From the NCBI GenBank assembly GCA_031273365.1, contig JAISSA010000093.1, forward strand, positions 1 to 15,019: 15,019 nucleotides of DNA, in the 5' to 3' direction. The first letter of the stretch is position 1. Every line of letters starts with the position of its first letter. Positions 1-6,440 of the stretch are shown here, piece after piece. The notes under the pieces are model-generated. The model did no database searches. It was not told the DNA's origin and worked only from the letters and a program-made list of their open reading frames with translations. The stretch comes from Synergistaceae bacterium. GTDB taxonomy: Bacteria; Synergistota; Synergistia; Synergistales; Aminobacteriaceae. A program made the translations under genes and the position numbers.

Positions 1-273
1 AACATGGGCAACTTCCCGGACGCCGCCCGCATGGATGCAATGGGAGCGGCGCAGGTGGTCCGCAATGCCCCTCAGCTCGCGCAGGCCTGGCTTTCGTCCG
101 GAGACCCCGCTCTCTGCGCCCGCACGCAGGAGGCCTGCAGGGCGTGGTTTGACACCGTGGGAGGCGCCTCGGCCCGAAGCTGGAAGATCATGAAGGAGTG
201 CATGGAGCGCGCGGCGACCTCCCAAAAACCCGGAAAAAACTCCCCCGGTTACGGGACGGGCGTGAAGACGTAG
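1..273 (+). CDS. waaA: 3-deoxy-D-manno-octulosonic acid (Kdo) transferase, C-terminal fragment
   Basis: This is the last 90 codons of a gene that begins before the window; it ends at TAG 271-273. WaaA is a membrane-associated GT-B glycosyltransferase that adds Kdo to lipid IVA. What is visible fits its C-terminal part: the opening residues NMGNFPDAA match the end of the family's GP(H/N)M-NF motif. They are followed by the usual pattern of a Gly-Ala-Ala-x-Val stretch, a helix ending in a residue pair before a short loop, and a final helix with a Gly-Ala-x-x-Arg-like segment. The last 20 or so residues are a Lys/Gly-rich tail without family resemblance. The presence of lpxK, msbA and LpxB-like genes in the same window supports an LPS role. 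The catalytic N-terminal half is not visible, so the assignment rests on about 65 residues recalled against the family pattern. Its 3' end overlaps the convergent hydrolase gene by 25 bases. Confidence 0.68.
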   Translation, partial: NMGNFPDAARMDAMGAAQVVRNAPQLAQAWLSSGDPALCARTQEACRAWFDTVGGASARSWKIMKECMERAATSQKPGKNSPGYGTGVKT

Positions 274-1136
274 CCCGCGTCGGCGGCGCTCACCGTCCCC
301 ATGCCGGGAAGGGGAACGTGCATGCCCGCCACGGGGATGTTGTTTTCCGCGACGTACTTCAGCACGGCCAGGCGCGAGGCGATGGCCATTGCCGGGTCGG
401 TGTCGTAGGTCATGGCCACCTCGGGGGCCGGCATCTGAATCGCCGAGGCGTGGGTCAGGTCGCCCCAGATCAAAAGCCTGCTGCCGTTCGAATCCACCAT
501 GTAAAGCGTGTGCCCCGGCGTGTGGCCGAACGCGGCAATGGGCCTGACGCCGGGCAGAAGTTCGGCGTCTTCGTCCGCCACAGGGTCGAAGGTGCGCACG
601 GCACTGCCGCAGGCCGCCATGACGGCCATGCTGTTTTTGAAGCCGCCCCGTTTATCCACGGGGAACGTGTTCATGATCTCCTCGCTGGTCCAGTAGTCCC
701 GCTCCTGTTGCGCCACAAAAATCGCGGCTTTGGGAAAGGCGGGTTTTCCATCGCGCACCAGGCCTCCGATGTGGTCTCCGTGCATGTGCGTCAGCAGAAC
801 GGCGTCGATCTGCTCCGGCTCGACCCCGACGGATTTCAGATTTTTGAAAAGCTCCCTGCCGTAGCCGGTGTCGACCAGCACGAGACGGTCCGGCATACGG
901 ACCAGAAACGCGTTGGTTGCCGTGACATACGTACCCGTCGGGACGTATTTTCTGACCTGCTCCGGACTGGCCCCGACGAAAAGCGACGTGTCCCTCTCGG
1001 CCGCTCCCTCTGAAAGCAGAATCACCTCGAAGGCCCCGACCGTGTACCTGTGAACGAGCGAATCCGCCGCAGCCCCTCGGCACGACAGAAACAAAACCGC
1101 TGCAACGCACCCCAAAAGCAAATAACCGCCTCTCAC
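249..1136 (-). CDS. Exported metallo-beta-lactamase-fold hydrolase (methyl parathion hydrolase / AHL lactonase-like)
   Basis: A 295-residue protein starting at GTG 1136, with GAGGAGG eight bases upstream. The N-terminus (residues 1-25) is a hydrophobic signal peptide ending near Ala-Ala-Ala-Asp. A Cys at 19 makes a lipoprotein conceivable, but the lipobox is poor. The MBL zinc ligands are all present: THMHGDH with H117, H119, D121 and H122; GHTPGHT with H205; GDLTH with D226; and H273 in HVPLPG. The spacing, the HVPLPG motif and the C-terminal Gly-Tyr-x-x-x-Pro-Val ending resemble methyl parathion hydrolase and related lactonase-like dinuclear zinc enzymes. The likely role is hydrolysis of an ester, lactone or phosphotriester in the periplasm; the substrate cannot be told from sequence. 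It is the last gene of a co-directional group, 48 bases after the sugar-acid kinase, and its stop TAA lies inside the 3' end of the convergent waaA. Confidence 0.85.
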   Translation of the reverse strand: MRGGYLLLGCVAAVLFLSCRGAAADSLVHRYTVGAFEVILLSEGAAERDTSLFVGASPEQVRKYVPTGTYVTATNAFLVRMPDRLVLVDTGYGRELFKNLKSVGVEPEQIDAVLLTHMHGDHIGGLVRDGKPAFPKAAIFVAQQERDYWTSEEIMNTFPVDKRGGFKNSMAVMAACGSAVRTFDPVADEDAELLPGVRPIAAFGHTPGHTLYMVDSNGSRLLIWGDLTHASAIQMPAPEVAMTYDTDPAMAIASRLAVLKYVAENNIPVAGMHVPLPGMGTVSAADAGYVFTPVP

Positions 1137-1184
1137 ACAAACCGCCTCCTCGAAAATAACGTAATCAACATAAAATAATTTTCT

Positions 1185-2405
1185 CTACCGTTCCTGTCTT
1201 TCCTGCAAAAAATACTCCATACAGTGGACGAGCGCGCGTTCGCCGCCCAGTTGTCCGCTTTTGGTGATCATGCGCAGGCCGTCGAACGGGCCTCCGTTCA
1301 GCTCGGAGAGCGTGATGCCCTCCTGAATTTCCTCGAGCAGCACGACGCTTTCGGCCCGCGCCCTCTGGAAAATCCGCACGGCGCAGTCGCCGCCGGTGAT
1401 GCACAGGCCCCCTGTCCGCACGCGGCCCAGGATGTCGCGCACGGTGTCCGCGAGGAAGCCCAGAAAACCGTCGATGTCGTCGTTGGGGTAGGATCCACGA
1501 ACGAAGTGGTCGTTTATCGTCGCGGCCAGCAGAACCGACTGTCCGCATCGGAGCAGTTCCTCCGCCTCGGTCGCCGCACGTTCACGCTCGGCCCTTGTCG
1601 CATCGGCGTCGAGGGTCAGGGCGTCGGCGTCGAGCCGGACGAAGGAGGCCATGCTGTGCTCCAGAATCTGGCGGGCCTGTCGGATGCTGCGCGGGTGCGC
1701 CGTTCCCACGACCACGATGAAGGGGCGCGGCGTCATCGCCAGGGCCTCGGCGAGGCCCATGGCCCCCACCCAGAGGACGTTTCGGGCCGGCGTGACCTTC
1801 AGGATGCCCCGGACGATCGCCCTGAGGTCCTCGTCGCTCTCGGCGTCGAAGCAGAAACAGCCCTTCCCGGCGAAAATCTCCGGGACCCTGTTTGCGTGGA
1901 GGTCCTCCAGCGTGACCTCGGTGGGGTGCATCCCCTCGCGGCGCAGCGTGTCCGCGGTGGCCTCCAGCGTGGCGGACCGGAACGTCGTGGCGGCGGGAGG
2001 GGGCACGCGCTCCTGCGTGTCAAGGTAAATCGTGCCCTCCTCGATGGCCCGACGCCCGCGGGAGAACGCGGGAACGACGGCCACATAGTCGAACTTCAGC
2101 GCGCGGGAAATCGCGCCGATCTCCACGCCCGCGTTGCCGCGCAGGGCCGGCTCGACGCGCTTGAAGATCACCGCGCTGTTCTTCCAGGGCAACAGGTCGC
2201 GCCCCACGCTCGCCAGCTTCCGCGCGGCATCCCCGGGCGAGGCGAAGAAGGTCTCCGTATCCAGCGCGACGGCCGCGTAATTTCTCATGGAACCCAGCGA
2301 CCCGATGTCCAGCGTGATGGAGGAGCGGTACCCGCCATTCATGAACTTCGCGGCCGTCTCCGCCGCGCCGGTATAGTCGTCCGCCACAATCACATATTCA
2401 AGCAT
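1185..2405 (-). CDS. Four-carbon acid sugar kinase family protein (DUF1537, OtnK/DtnK-like)
   Basis: A 406-residue cytoplasmic kinase-family protein. The N-terminal domain opens with ADDYTGA (residues 8-14), the sugar-acid binding signature. The C-terminal nucleotide-binding domain has ITGGDCA (about 336-342), GPFDGL (372-377) and TKSGQLG (381-387), matching the family pattern of a Gly-Gly-Asp loop followed by a Thr-Lys-Ser-Gly-x-x-Gly loop. Known members phosphorylate D-threonate, D-erythronate, 3-oxo-tetronates or similar acids. One conserved N-terminal motif is altered: where most members have Lys-x-Asp-Ser-Thr-Leu-Arg-Gly-Asn, this one reads KRVEPALRGN (82-91), so substrate use may differ. 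The start was moved from an in-frame TTG at 2414 to ATG 2405 because GGGGGAGG abuts the TTG but sits nine bases before the ATG. The usual partner dehydrogenase, aldolase or isomerase genes are absent here. It follows the TerB_N gene by 29 bases and precedes the hydrolase by 48. Confidence 0.86.
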   Translation of the reverse strand: MLEYVIVADDYTGAAETAAKFMNGGYRSSITLDIGSLGSMRNYAAVALDTETFFASPGDAARKLASVGRDLLPWKNSAVIFKRVEPALRGNAGVEIGAISRALKFDYVAVVPAFSRGRRAIEEGTIYLDTQERVPPPAATTFRSATLEATADTLRREGMHPTEVTLEDLHANRVPEIFAGKGCFCFDAESDEDLRAIVRGILKVTPARNVLWVGAMGLAEALAMTPRPFIVVVGTAHPRSIRQARQILEHSMASFVRLDADALTLDADATRAERERAATEAEELLRCGQSVLLAATINDHFVRGSYPNDDIDGFLGFLADTVRDILGRVRTGGLCITGGDCAVRIFQRARAESVVLLEEIQEGITLSELNGGPFDGLRMITKSGQLGGERALVHCMEYFLQERQER

Positions 2406-2414
2406 CAGTTTCAA

Positions 2415-2422
2415 CCTCCCCC
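2415..2422 (-). promoter_or_regulatory. Ribosome binding site deciding the start of the DUF1537 gene
   Basis: On the minus strand GGGGGAGG lies nine bases upstream of ATG 2405. It directly touches the in-frame TTG at 2414, which rules that codon out as the start. Confidence 0.75.
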
Positions 2423-2434
2423 GATATCAGGCCG

Positions 2435-4453
2435 TCAATCCCTGAAGAGCGCCGCCAGTACCTCCGCCGCGCGCAGCCCCAGGTCGAGAGTGCGCTCCAC
2501 GGTCACCGGCGGCGGGGCGTCCCTCGCGACCTCCAGCGAGGCGCAGAGCGACCGGGAGAGCTCCGCGCGTCGTTCCTCCGTCAGGTCGCCCGGGCTCATC
2601 AGAAGCCCCATCAGAAGGTCCCGGACGACGGCCCGCTGCTCGCGCGACAGCCAGAACCTCAGACATTCTCCGATGTTTTCCAGGTCCGTCGGGTGTTTCA
2701 GGAGGACGGAGGAAAGGGCCTCGAGGCGCATGTGGTCGTCGGAGGAGAGCGAAAAGTAGTCGTCCATCCGCGTCCTCAGCTCCGCGGCGGACTTCTCTTC
2801 GGTCAGTCCCTGCAGCGCGATGGCGTACTCCAGCAACAGCGCCGCCGCGTTGCAGTCCTGGGAGGAACGCGCTCCCGTCTCCGCGGGGACGACGACGATG
2901 GAGTCCTCCCAATGATACTCCTTCCCGGCGATGCCGAGGTCGGGAAAGATGAGAAAACCCTCGATGCGGGCGGCCTCGACGATTTTTTTTCGATCCGCAG
3001 CGGGGGGCTTTCGAAGCTCTCCCTCCGGGGTCCGGGCGCGCTCGATCTCCATCAGATCCGCCAGGTTGCCCAGCTCCGTGACGGCGGGGCCTTTCGGCAT
3101 CTCGGCGGGTTTTTCGCCCGCCGCCTCGCCTCCGGCCTGAAGGCCCTGAATGAACAGGACCCAGTCGGGACGGGCCTCGACTTCCTCTCTGGCGGGGACG
3201 GGAGGCTCTTCGGCGGGCTCCGCGGGGGGAACCGCCTCCTTCAGAAAGGCCTGCCACGCGGCGACCAGGGAGTTGAAGTCCGTGGGGTCCCTGAAGAAGT
3301 CGGGAAGCTCCAGCACCCCTCCGACGGCGTTTTTGTCGCCGGCAAGGGAGGGGTTGACCGGAACATAGGCCACGAAGATCGGGGTTTTCGGCTTCGAAAG
3401 GACGATGCCGCCCTGGCACCTTTGCTTGTAGATGGGCGCAAACTGCGCGACCAGGTCGTCCGTGTGGGGGATCGTCCGGGGCCCCCCAAGGGAGGACGCG
3501 CGCATCAGCGTGAAGGCGATCACGGAGGGCAACGGCAGCTTCGCGTCGGCGTAGGGGCGCAGCAGCATGTTCAAAATCTCCGGGGGAACCGCCGGAAGCG
3601 AACGGACGAAGACGAGAAGCTGCTCCTCCGGCAGCCATATCCTGGCCGCCATCCACGTGATGAACTTCACCAGCCCCTGACGCAGCGGCTCCCATCGCAG
3701 CAGAGGCAGCAGGCGGAAGGCCTCGCCGATGCAGAGAGCGATGTCGAGGCGGTCGGAGAGGACGCGACGCTCCAGCCCGAAGAGCCACAGCGACGGCTGA
3801 CAGACGTGCGTCGGTGGCTGGATGCGCCCCCCTGCCAGCCATTGAAGGTACGCCCCGCGCTGCATGGGCGTCATATCGGCGTAGGAGGCCGCTCCTTCGG
3901 CGGGAAGTTCGTTTTCGCCGGGGAACTCCACGGGAAGCGTGACGTCGATGCAGGATGGCTCCGGCGTGGAGGATGGCCCGCTGGACCAGTACGCCATCGG
4001 GCCCCGAAGGGTCAGGTCGCCGACCTGGATGCTCCCCGCCCTGCCGCTCCAGCGCAGCAGCGCCGGCTCGGGCTTCGGTTTCGCCTCCGGGGCACCGAGG
4101 AACGAGTAGGGAGAGTCCGCGGAAAGCTGTGCCGGCGCGGCGGAGGAGTAGGTTGCCGAGACGAGCGCGCTGGGAGAGCTGATGGGCTCGGCCGCCAGCA
4201 GGGGTTTGAGGGGAATGATTTCTTCCTTTGGAAAGGCCTGCTGTTCGCCGGTCGCGGCCGGGGCGGACAGCACGACAAAATCCCCGGCCTCACCGGACGG
4301 AGGCGCACTCGCTTCCTCCAGGGCCGGAACGGCGGAGTCGGAGGGCGTTTTTTCGCCGCTCTCCGGCCTGGGGGGTTCCTCCGAATGCCGCGAGCGGCTT
4401 ATGATGGCGCCGACGGCAACAACAAGCACGATGCCTATAACCAGATAAAACAA
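2435..4453 (-). CDS. Membrane-anchored TerB_N-domain protein (tellurite-resistance TerB superfamily), C-terminal domain missing
   Basis: A 672-residue protein starting at TTG 4453, six bases after GGAGGA. Residues 2-19 form one N-terminal transmembrane helix followed by basic residues, so the bulk is probably cytoplasmic. A Pro/Ala/Glu-rich linker runs to about 130. Residues 133-235 match TerB_N: a short Trp-Ser-Gly beta segment, a Gly-x-Met-x-Tyr pattern, then the hallmark MTPMQRGAYLQWLAGGR (194-210) and LFGLERRVL (224-232). A second acidic/Pro-rich linker lies at 405-460. Residues 530-645 are all-helical and align with the TerB core, but the two expected Ala-Asp-Gly turns read LQG (547-549) and SPG (620-622). 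The protein stops at LAALFRD, about where TerB_C normally begins, so TerB_C is absent. TerB_N proteins have been linked by comparative genomics to stress and metal response and to nucleic-acid processing systems; the function here is unknown. It is first in the group with the sugar-acid kinase and hydrolase. Confidence 0.78.
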   Translation of the reverse strand: MFYLVIGIVLVVAVGAIISRSRHSEEPPRPESGEKTPSDSAVPALEEASAPPSGEAGDFVVLSAPAATGEQQAFPKEEIIPLKPLLAAEPISSPSALVSATYSSAAPAQLSADSPYSFLGAPEAKPKPEPALLRWSGRAGSIQVGDLTLRGPMAYWSSGPSSTPEPSCIDVTLPVEFPGENELPAEGAASYADMTPMQRGAYLQWLAGGRIQPPTHVCQPSLWLFGLERRVLSDRLDIALCIGEAFRLLPLLRWEPLRQGLVKFITWMAARIWLPEEQLLVFVRSLPAVPPEILNMLLRPYADAKLPLPSVIAFTLMRASSLGGPRTIPHTDDLVAQFAPIYKQRCQGGIVLSKPKTPIFVAYVPVNPSLAGDKNAVGGVLELPDFFRDPTDFNSLVAAWQAFLKEAVPPAEPAEEPPVPAREEVEARPDWVLFIQGLQAGGEAAGEKPAEMPKGPAVTELGNLADLMEIERARTPEGELRKPPAADRKKIVEAARIEGFLIFPDLGIAGKEYHWEDSIVVVPAETGARSSQDCNAAALLLEYAIALQGLTEEKSAAELRTRMDDYFSLSSDDHMRLEALSSVLLKHPTDLENIGECLRFWLSREQRAVVRDLLMGLLMSPGDLTEERRAELSRSLCASLEVARDAPPPVTVERTLDLGLRAAEVLAALFRD

Positions 4454-4459
4454 ATTCTA

Positions 4460-4465
4460 TCCTCC
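4460..4465 (-). promoter_or_regulatory. Ribosome binding site supporting a TTG start for the TerB_N gene
   Basis: GGAGGA on the minus strand, six bases before TTG 4453. No ATG is placed better: the hydrophobic helix begins immediately after this TTG and would be lost with a later start. Confidence 0.7.
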
Positions 4466-4469
4466 AGCG

Positions 4470-4630
4470 AAGTAAGTTAACTAAAAATACTCAAAATAAT
4501 ACACAGGCACAGTGCAGGGTGTGAAAACAACTATGAAAGAAACGTCGTTCATTATAGAATATCTGCGCGAAAATCGCGCGTGTTTTCGGCGCGCGGAAAC
4601 CTTTCAGGGTGGAATTGAGGAAGGCGGTGA
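4470..4630. promoter_or_regulatory. Divergent promoter region between TerB_N and DUF3343 genes
   Basis: The stretch from 4454 to 4630 separates two divergent start codons and is clearly more AT-rich than its surroundings at 4470-4562. A core at 4551-4560 reads ATTATAGAAT. On the plus strand it offers TATAGA/TAGAAT as a -10; on the minus strand it offers a perfect TATAAT (4556-4551). I found no good -35 box at the right distance for either direction, so exact start sites are not assigned. Just downstream of the plus-strand -10 is a perfect inverted repeat (4565-4579). The DUF3343 ribosome binding site (GAGGAAGG) lies at 4616-4623. No RNA gene or riboswitch is recognisable in this stretch. Confidence 0.45.
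4565..4579. repeat. Perfect inverted repeat, possible operator
   Basis: GCGCGA, three A residues, then TCGCGC: six-base arms with a three-base centre. It lies about five bases after the plus-strand TATAGAAT box, so at or just after the expected transcription start of the DUF3343/FAD-dehydrogenase unit. That position would suit a repressor operator or a short 5'-UTR hairpin. No regulator gene is adjacent. A six-base GC palindrome can also occur by chance in GC-rich DNA. Confidence 0.35.
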
Positions 4631-4858
4631 ATGTCCATGGCCTGTCTGGCAACGTTCAAAACCACAAGCATGGCGCTGCTGTTCGAGCGGGCCTGTCGCG
4701 AGAAGGGCATCCAGGCCCGCATCACGCCCGTGCCGCGAAGGCTTTCGTCGAGCTGCGGCCTCGCCTGCGATTTCCCCTGCGAATCCCGCGCCGGGGTCGA
4801 GTCCGTGGTCCGCGACGCCAAAATCGAGGTCGACGGTTTTCACGAGCTGGAAGCCTGA
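4631..4858 (+). CDS. DUF3343 family protein (putative Se/S carrier-like)
   Basis: A 75-residue cytoplasmic protein starting at ATG 4631, with GAGGAAGG seven bases upstream. It matches DUF3343 over its length: an N-terminal Ala-x-Phe-x-x-Thr segment, a helix, then IQARITPVPRRLSSSCGLAC (27-46), which carries the family's Pro-x-Pro-Arg-x-x-Ser-Ser-Ser-Cys-Gly signature. Cys42, Cys46 and Cys50 lie in or just after it; Cys42 is the family's invariant cysteine. Members are annotated as putative selenium/sulfur carrier-like proteins, a proposal based on co-occurrence with selenium-use genes and resemblance to TusA/YedF-like carriers. It ends at TGA 4856-4858, immediately followed in frame by TAA. 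Ninety-seven bases separate it from the co-directional FAD dehydrogenase, which offers a plausible redox partner. Confidence 0.85.
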   Translation: MSMACLATFKTTSMALLFERACREKGIQARITPVPRRLSSSCGLACDFPCESRAGVESVVRDAKIEVDGFHELEA

Positions 4859-4897
4859 TAAACCCCCGAGGCGGGAAGGTCCCTCATCGGACATATA

Positions 4898-4906
4898 TGC
4901 TACACT
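4898..4906 (+). promoter_or_regulatory. Possible extended -10 promoter element before the FAD dehydrogenase gene
   Basis: TGCTACACT forms a TG-x-TACACT extended -10, about 50 bases upstream of the ATG at 4956. No matching -35 is seen (GGTCCC at the 17-base position), which extended -10 promoters tolerate. It would allow the dehydrogenase to be expressed separately from the DUF3343 gene. Confidence 0.3.
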
Positions 4907-4955
4907 GATACCTTTGGACATGTTGAAACACGCAGGCGAAACGAGAGGGATATGC

Positions 4956-6338
4956 ATGACGAATTACGATGCGGTCATTGTTGGAGCGGGGCCCGCGGGG
5001 ATCTTCGCCGCGGCGGAGCTGGTCGAAAGCGGAAAAAAGGTTTTCATCGCGGACAAGGGGCGGCTGATCAGCGAGCGCCAGTGCCCCATCGCGGCCGGGC
5101 AGGTCAGAAGCTGCGTCAACTGCGACTCCTGCGCCGTCGTCTCCGGGTGGGGCGGCGCAGGGTCGGCGTCTGACGGAAAACTGACGCTGACCGCGGGGTT
5201 TGGCGGCAATCTGGAGGAGTACATTGGCCGTGTGGCGCTTTGTTCCCTGATCGACCGGGTGGACGAGGCGTTCGTCCGCTTCGGTGCGGATCCTCACTAC
5301 TACGAGGCCGGCGGCGAGACGGCGCGCGACGCCATCCGCAGGGCCGCACAGGCGGGCCTGCGCATCCTGCCGGCGCGCATCCGCCACATCGGAACGGACG
5401 CGTCCCGGGTGGTCCTGAACAACATGTACGAGGACCTGTCCACAAAGTGCGACATCAGAATGAACGCCGCCGTGGACGACCTGCTGGTGGAAAACGGGAA
5501 GGCCGTCGGAGTGCGCTTCGAGGACGGAACGGAGGTTCGCGGGGAGCACGTCGTCGTCTCGCCGGGACGGGAGGGCGCGACGTGGCTGGAGAAGATCATC
5601 GGCAGGCTGAAGCTGCCCATCGCGTCGATGCCCGTGGACATCGGCGTGCGCGTCGAGGTCTCCGACAGCGTCTGCGAGCTTCTGACGCGCGAGTTCTACG
5701 AAGTCAAGTGCCTGTACAACACGCCCACGTTCGACGATCGCTGCCGGACGTTCTGCATGAATCCCTCGGGTTACGTCGTGCACGAGTTCAATCAGGCGCA
5801 CCGTCTGGTGACGGTCAACGGGCACAGCCTGAAGAATAAAAAATCCGGAAACACGAACTTCGCCATTCTGGTGACGAAGAACTTCACGCAGCCCTTCAGC
5901 GACCCCATCGGTTACGCCACGCACGTGGCGAAGCTGGCGAACATGCTGGCCGGCGGAAGCGTCCTTGTGCAGCGTCTGGGAGACCTCCGGGACGGCAGGC
6001 GCTCCACGCAGGCCCGCATCGACCGCGGCATGGTCGAGCCCACGGCGTCGGCGCAGCCGGGCGACCTCAGCCTTGTGCTGCCGCACCGCTACGTCATGGA
6101 CATCGTGGAGTTTCTGGACGCGCTGAACCAGATCATGCCCGGCGTCAATCACTCGGACACCCTGCTCTACGGCGTCGAAATCAAGCTGTACTCGCTGAGG
6201 CTCGAACTTGAAAAGAACCTTGCGGTTCCCTCGATCGGGGGCCTCTGGATGATCGGCGACGGGGCCGGAGTCAGCCGCGGCATCGTCCAGGCCGCCGCCA
6301 GCGGCGTCGTCGCCGCACGCGCGATTGCCCTCGGTTAG
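4956..6338 (+). CDS. Cys-rich NAD(P)/FAD-dependent dehydrogenase (COG2509-like)
   Basis: A 460-residue flavoprotein starting at ATG 4956, five bases after AGAGGGA. The reading frame stays open upstream without resemblance to anything, and the dinucleotide-binding fold begins right here: VIVGAGPAG at 8-15 is the FAD Rossmann glycine motif. Residues 41-76 hold the family's distinctive cysteine cluster, C43, C53, C56 and C59 (Cys-x9-Cys-x2-Cys-x2-Cys), followed by GWGGAGSASDGKL. The C-terminal FAD motif IGDGAGVSRG is at 433-442. This layout matches uncharacterised FAD-dependent dehydrogenases of the COG2509 type. The cysteines could bind a metal or Fe-S centre or act as redox thiols; the electron partners and substrate are unknown. 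It follows DUF3343 on the same strand and is convergent with the PHP-ATPase gene, with 102 bases between the two ends and no convincing terminator. Confidence 0.85.
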   Translation: MTNYDAVIVGAGPAGIFAAAELVESGKKVFIADKGRLISERQCPIAAGQVRSCVNCDSCAVVSGWGGAGSASDGKLTLTAGFGGNLEEYIGRVALCSLIDRVDEAFVRFGADPHYYEAGGETARDAIRRAAQAGLRILPARIRHIGTDASRVVLNNMYEDLSTKCDIRMNAAVDDLLVENGKAVGVRFEDGTEVRGEHVVVSPGREGATWLEKIIGRLKLPIASMPVDIGVRVEVSDSVCELLTREFYEVKCLYNTPTFDDRCRTFCMNPSGYVVHEFNQAHRLVTVNGHSLKNKKSGNTNFAILVTKNFTQPFSDPIGYATHVAKLANMLAGGSVLVQRLGDLRDGRRSTQARIDRGMVEPTASAQPGDLSLVLPHRYVMDIVEFLDALNQIMPGVNHSDTLLYGVEIKLYSLRLELEKNLAVPSIGGLWMIGDGAGVSRGIVQAAASGVVAARAIALG

Positions 6339-6440
6339 CGGCCCGCAGGCGGGAGAAGGCGAAGAAAACGGTGACGCCGCAGTTCCCTTTACGCGCCGGG
6401 CGTGGTCTCCGTTGCAGCTCCGCCTCTCTTTTTTATCGTT

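Noticed and set aside
4856..4861. TGA of the DUF3343 gene read as selenocysteine
   Set aside because: The next in-frame codon is TAA, the family ends about here, and only a weak imperfect hairpin follows. The family's selenium link alone does not justify it.
4512..4955. In-frame upstream extension of the FAD dehydrogenase, or a leader peptide starting near ATG 4534
   Set aside because: The extension overlaps the DUF3343 gene in another frame, has no family resemblance, and the FAD-binding strand starts right after ATG 4956, which has a good ribosome binding site.
6339..6440. Intrinsic terminator between the convergent FAD dehydrogenase and PHP-ATPase genes
   Set aside because: The only stem seen (CCCG-CAGG-CGGG at 6342-6353) is four base pairs and is not followed by a T-run on the plus strand; no better stem was found on the minus strand.
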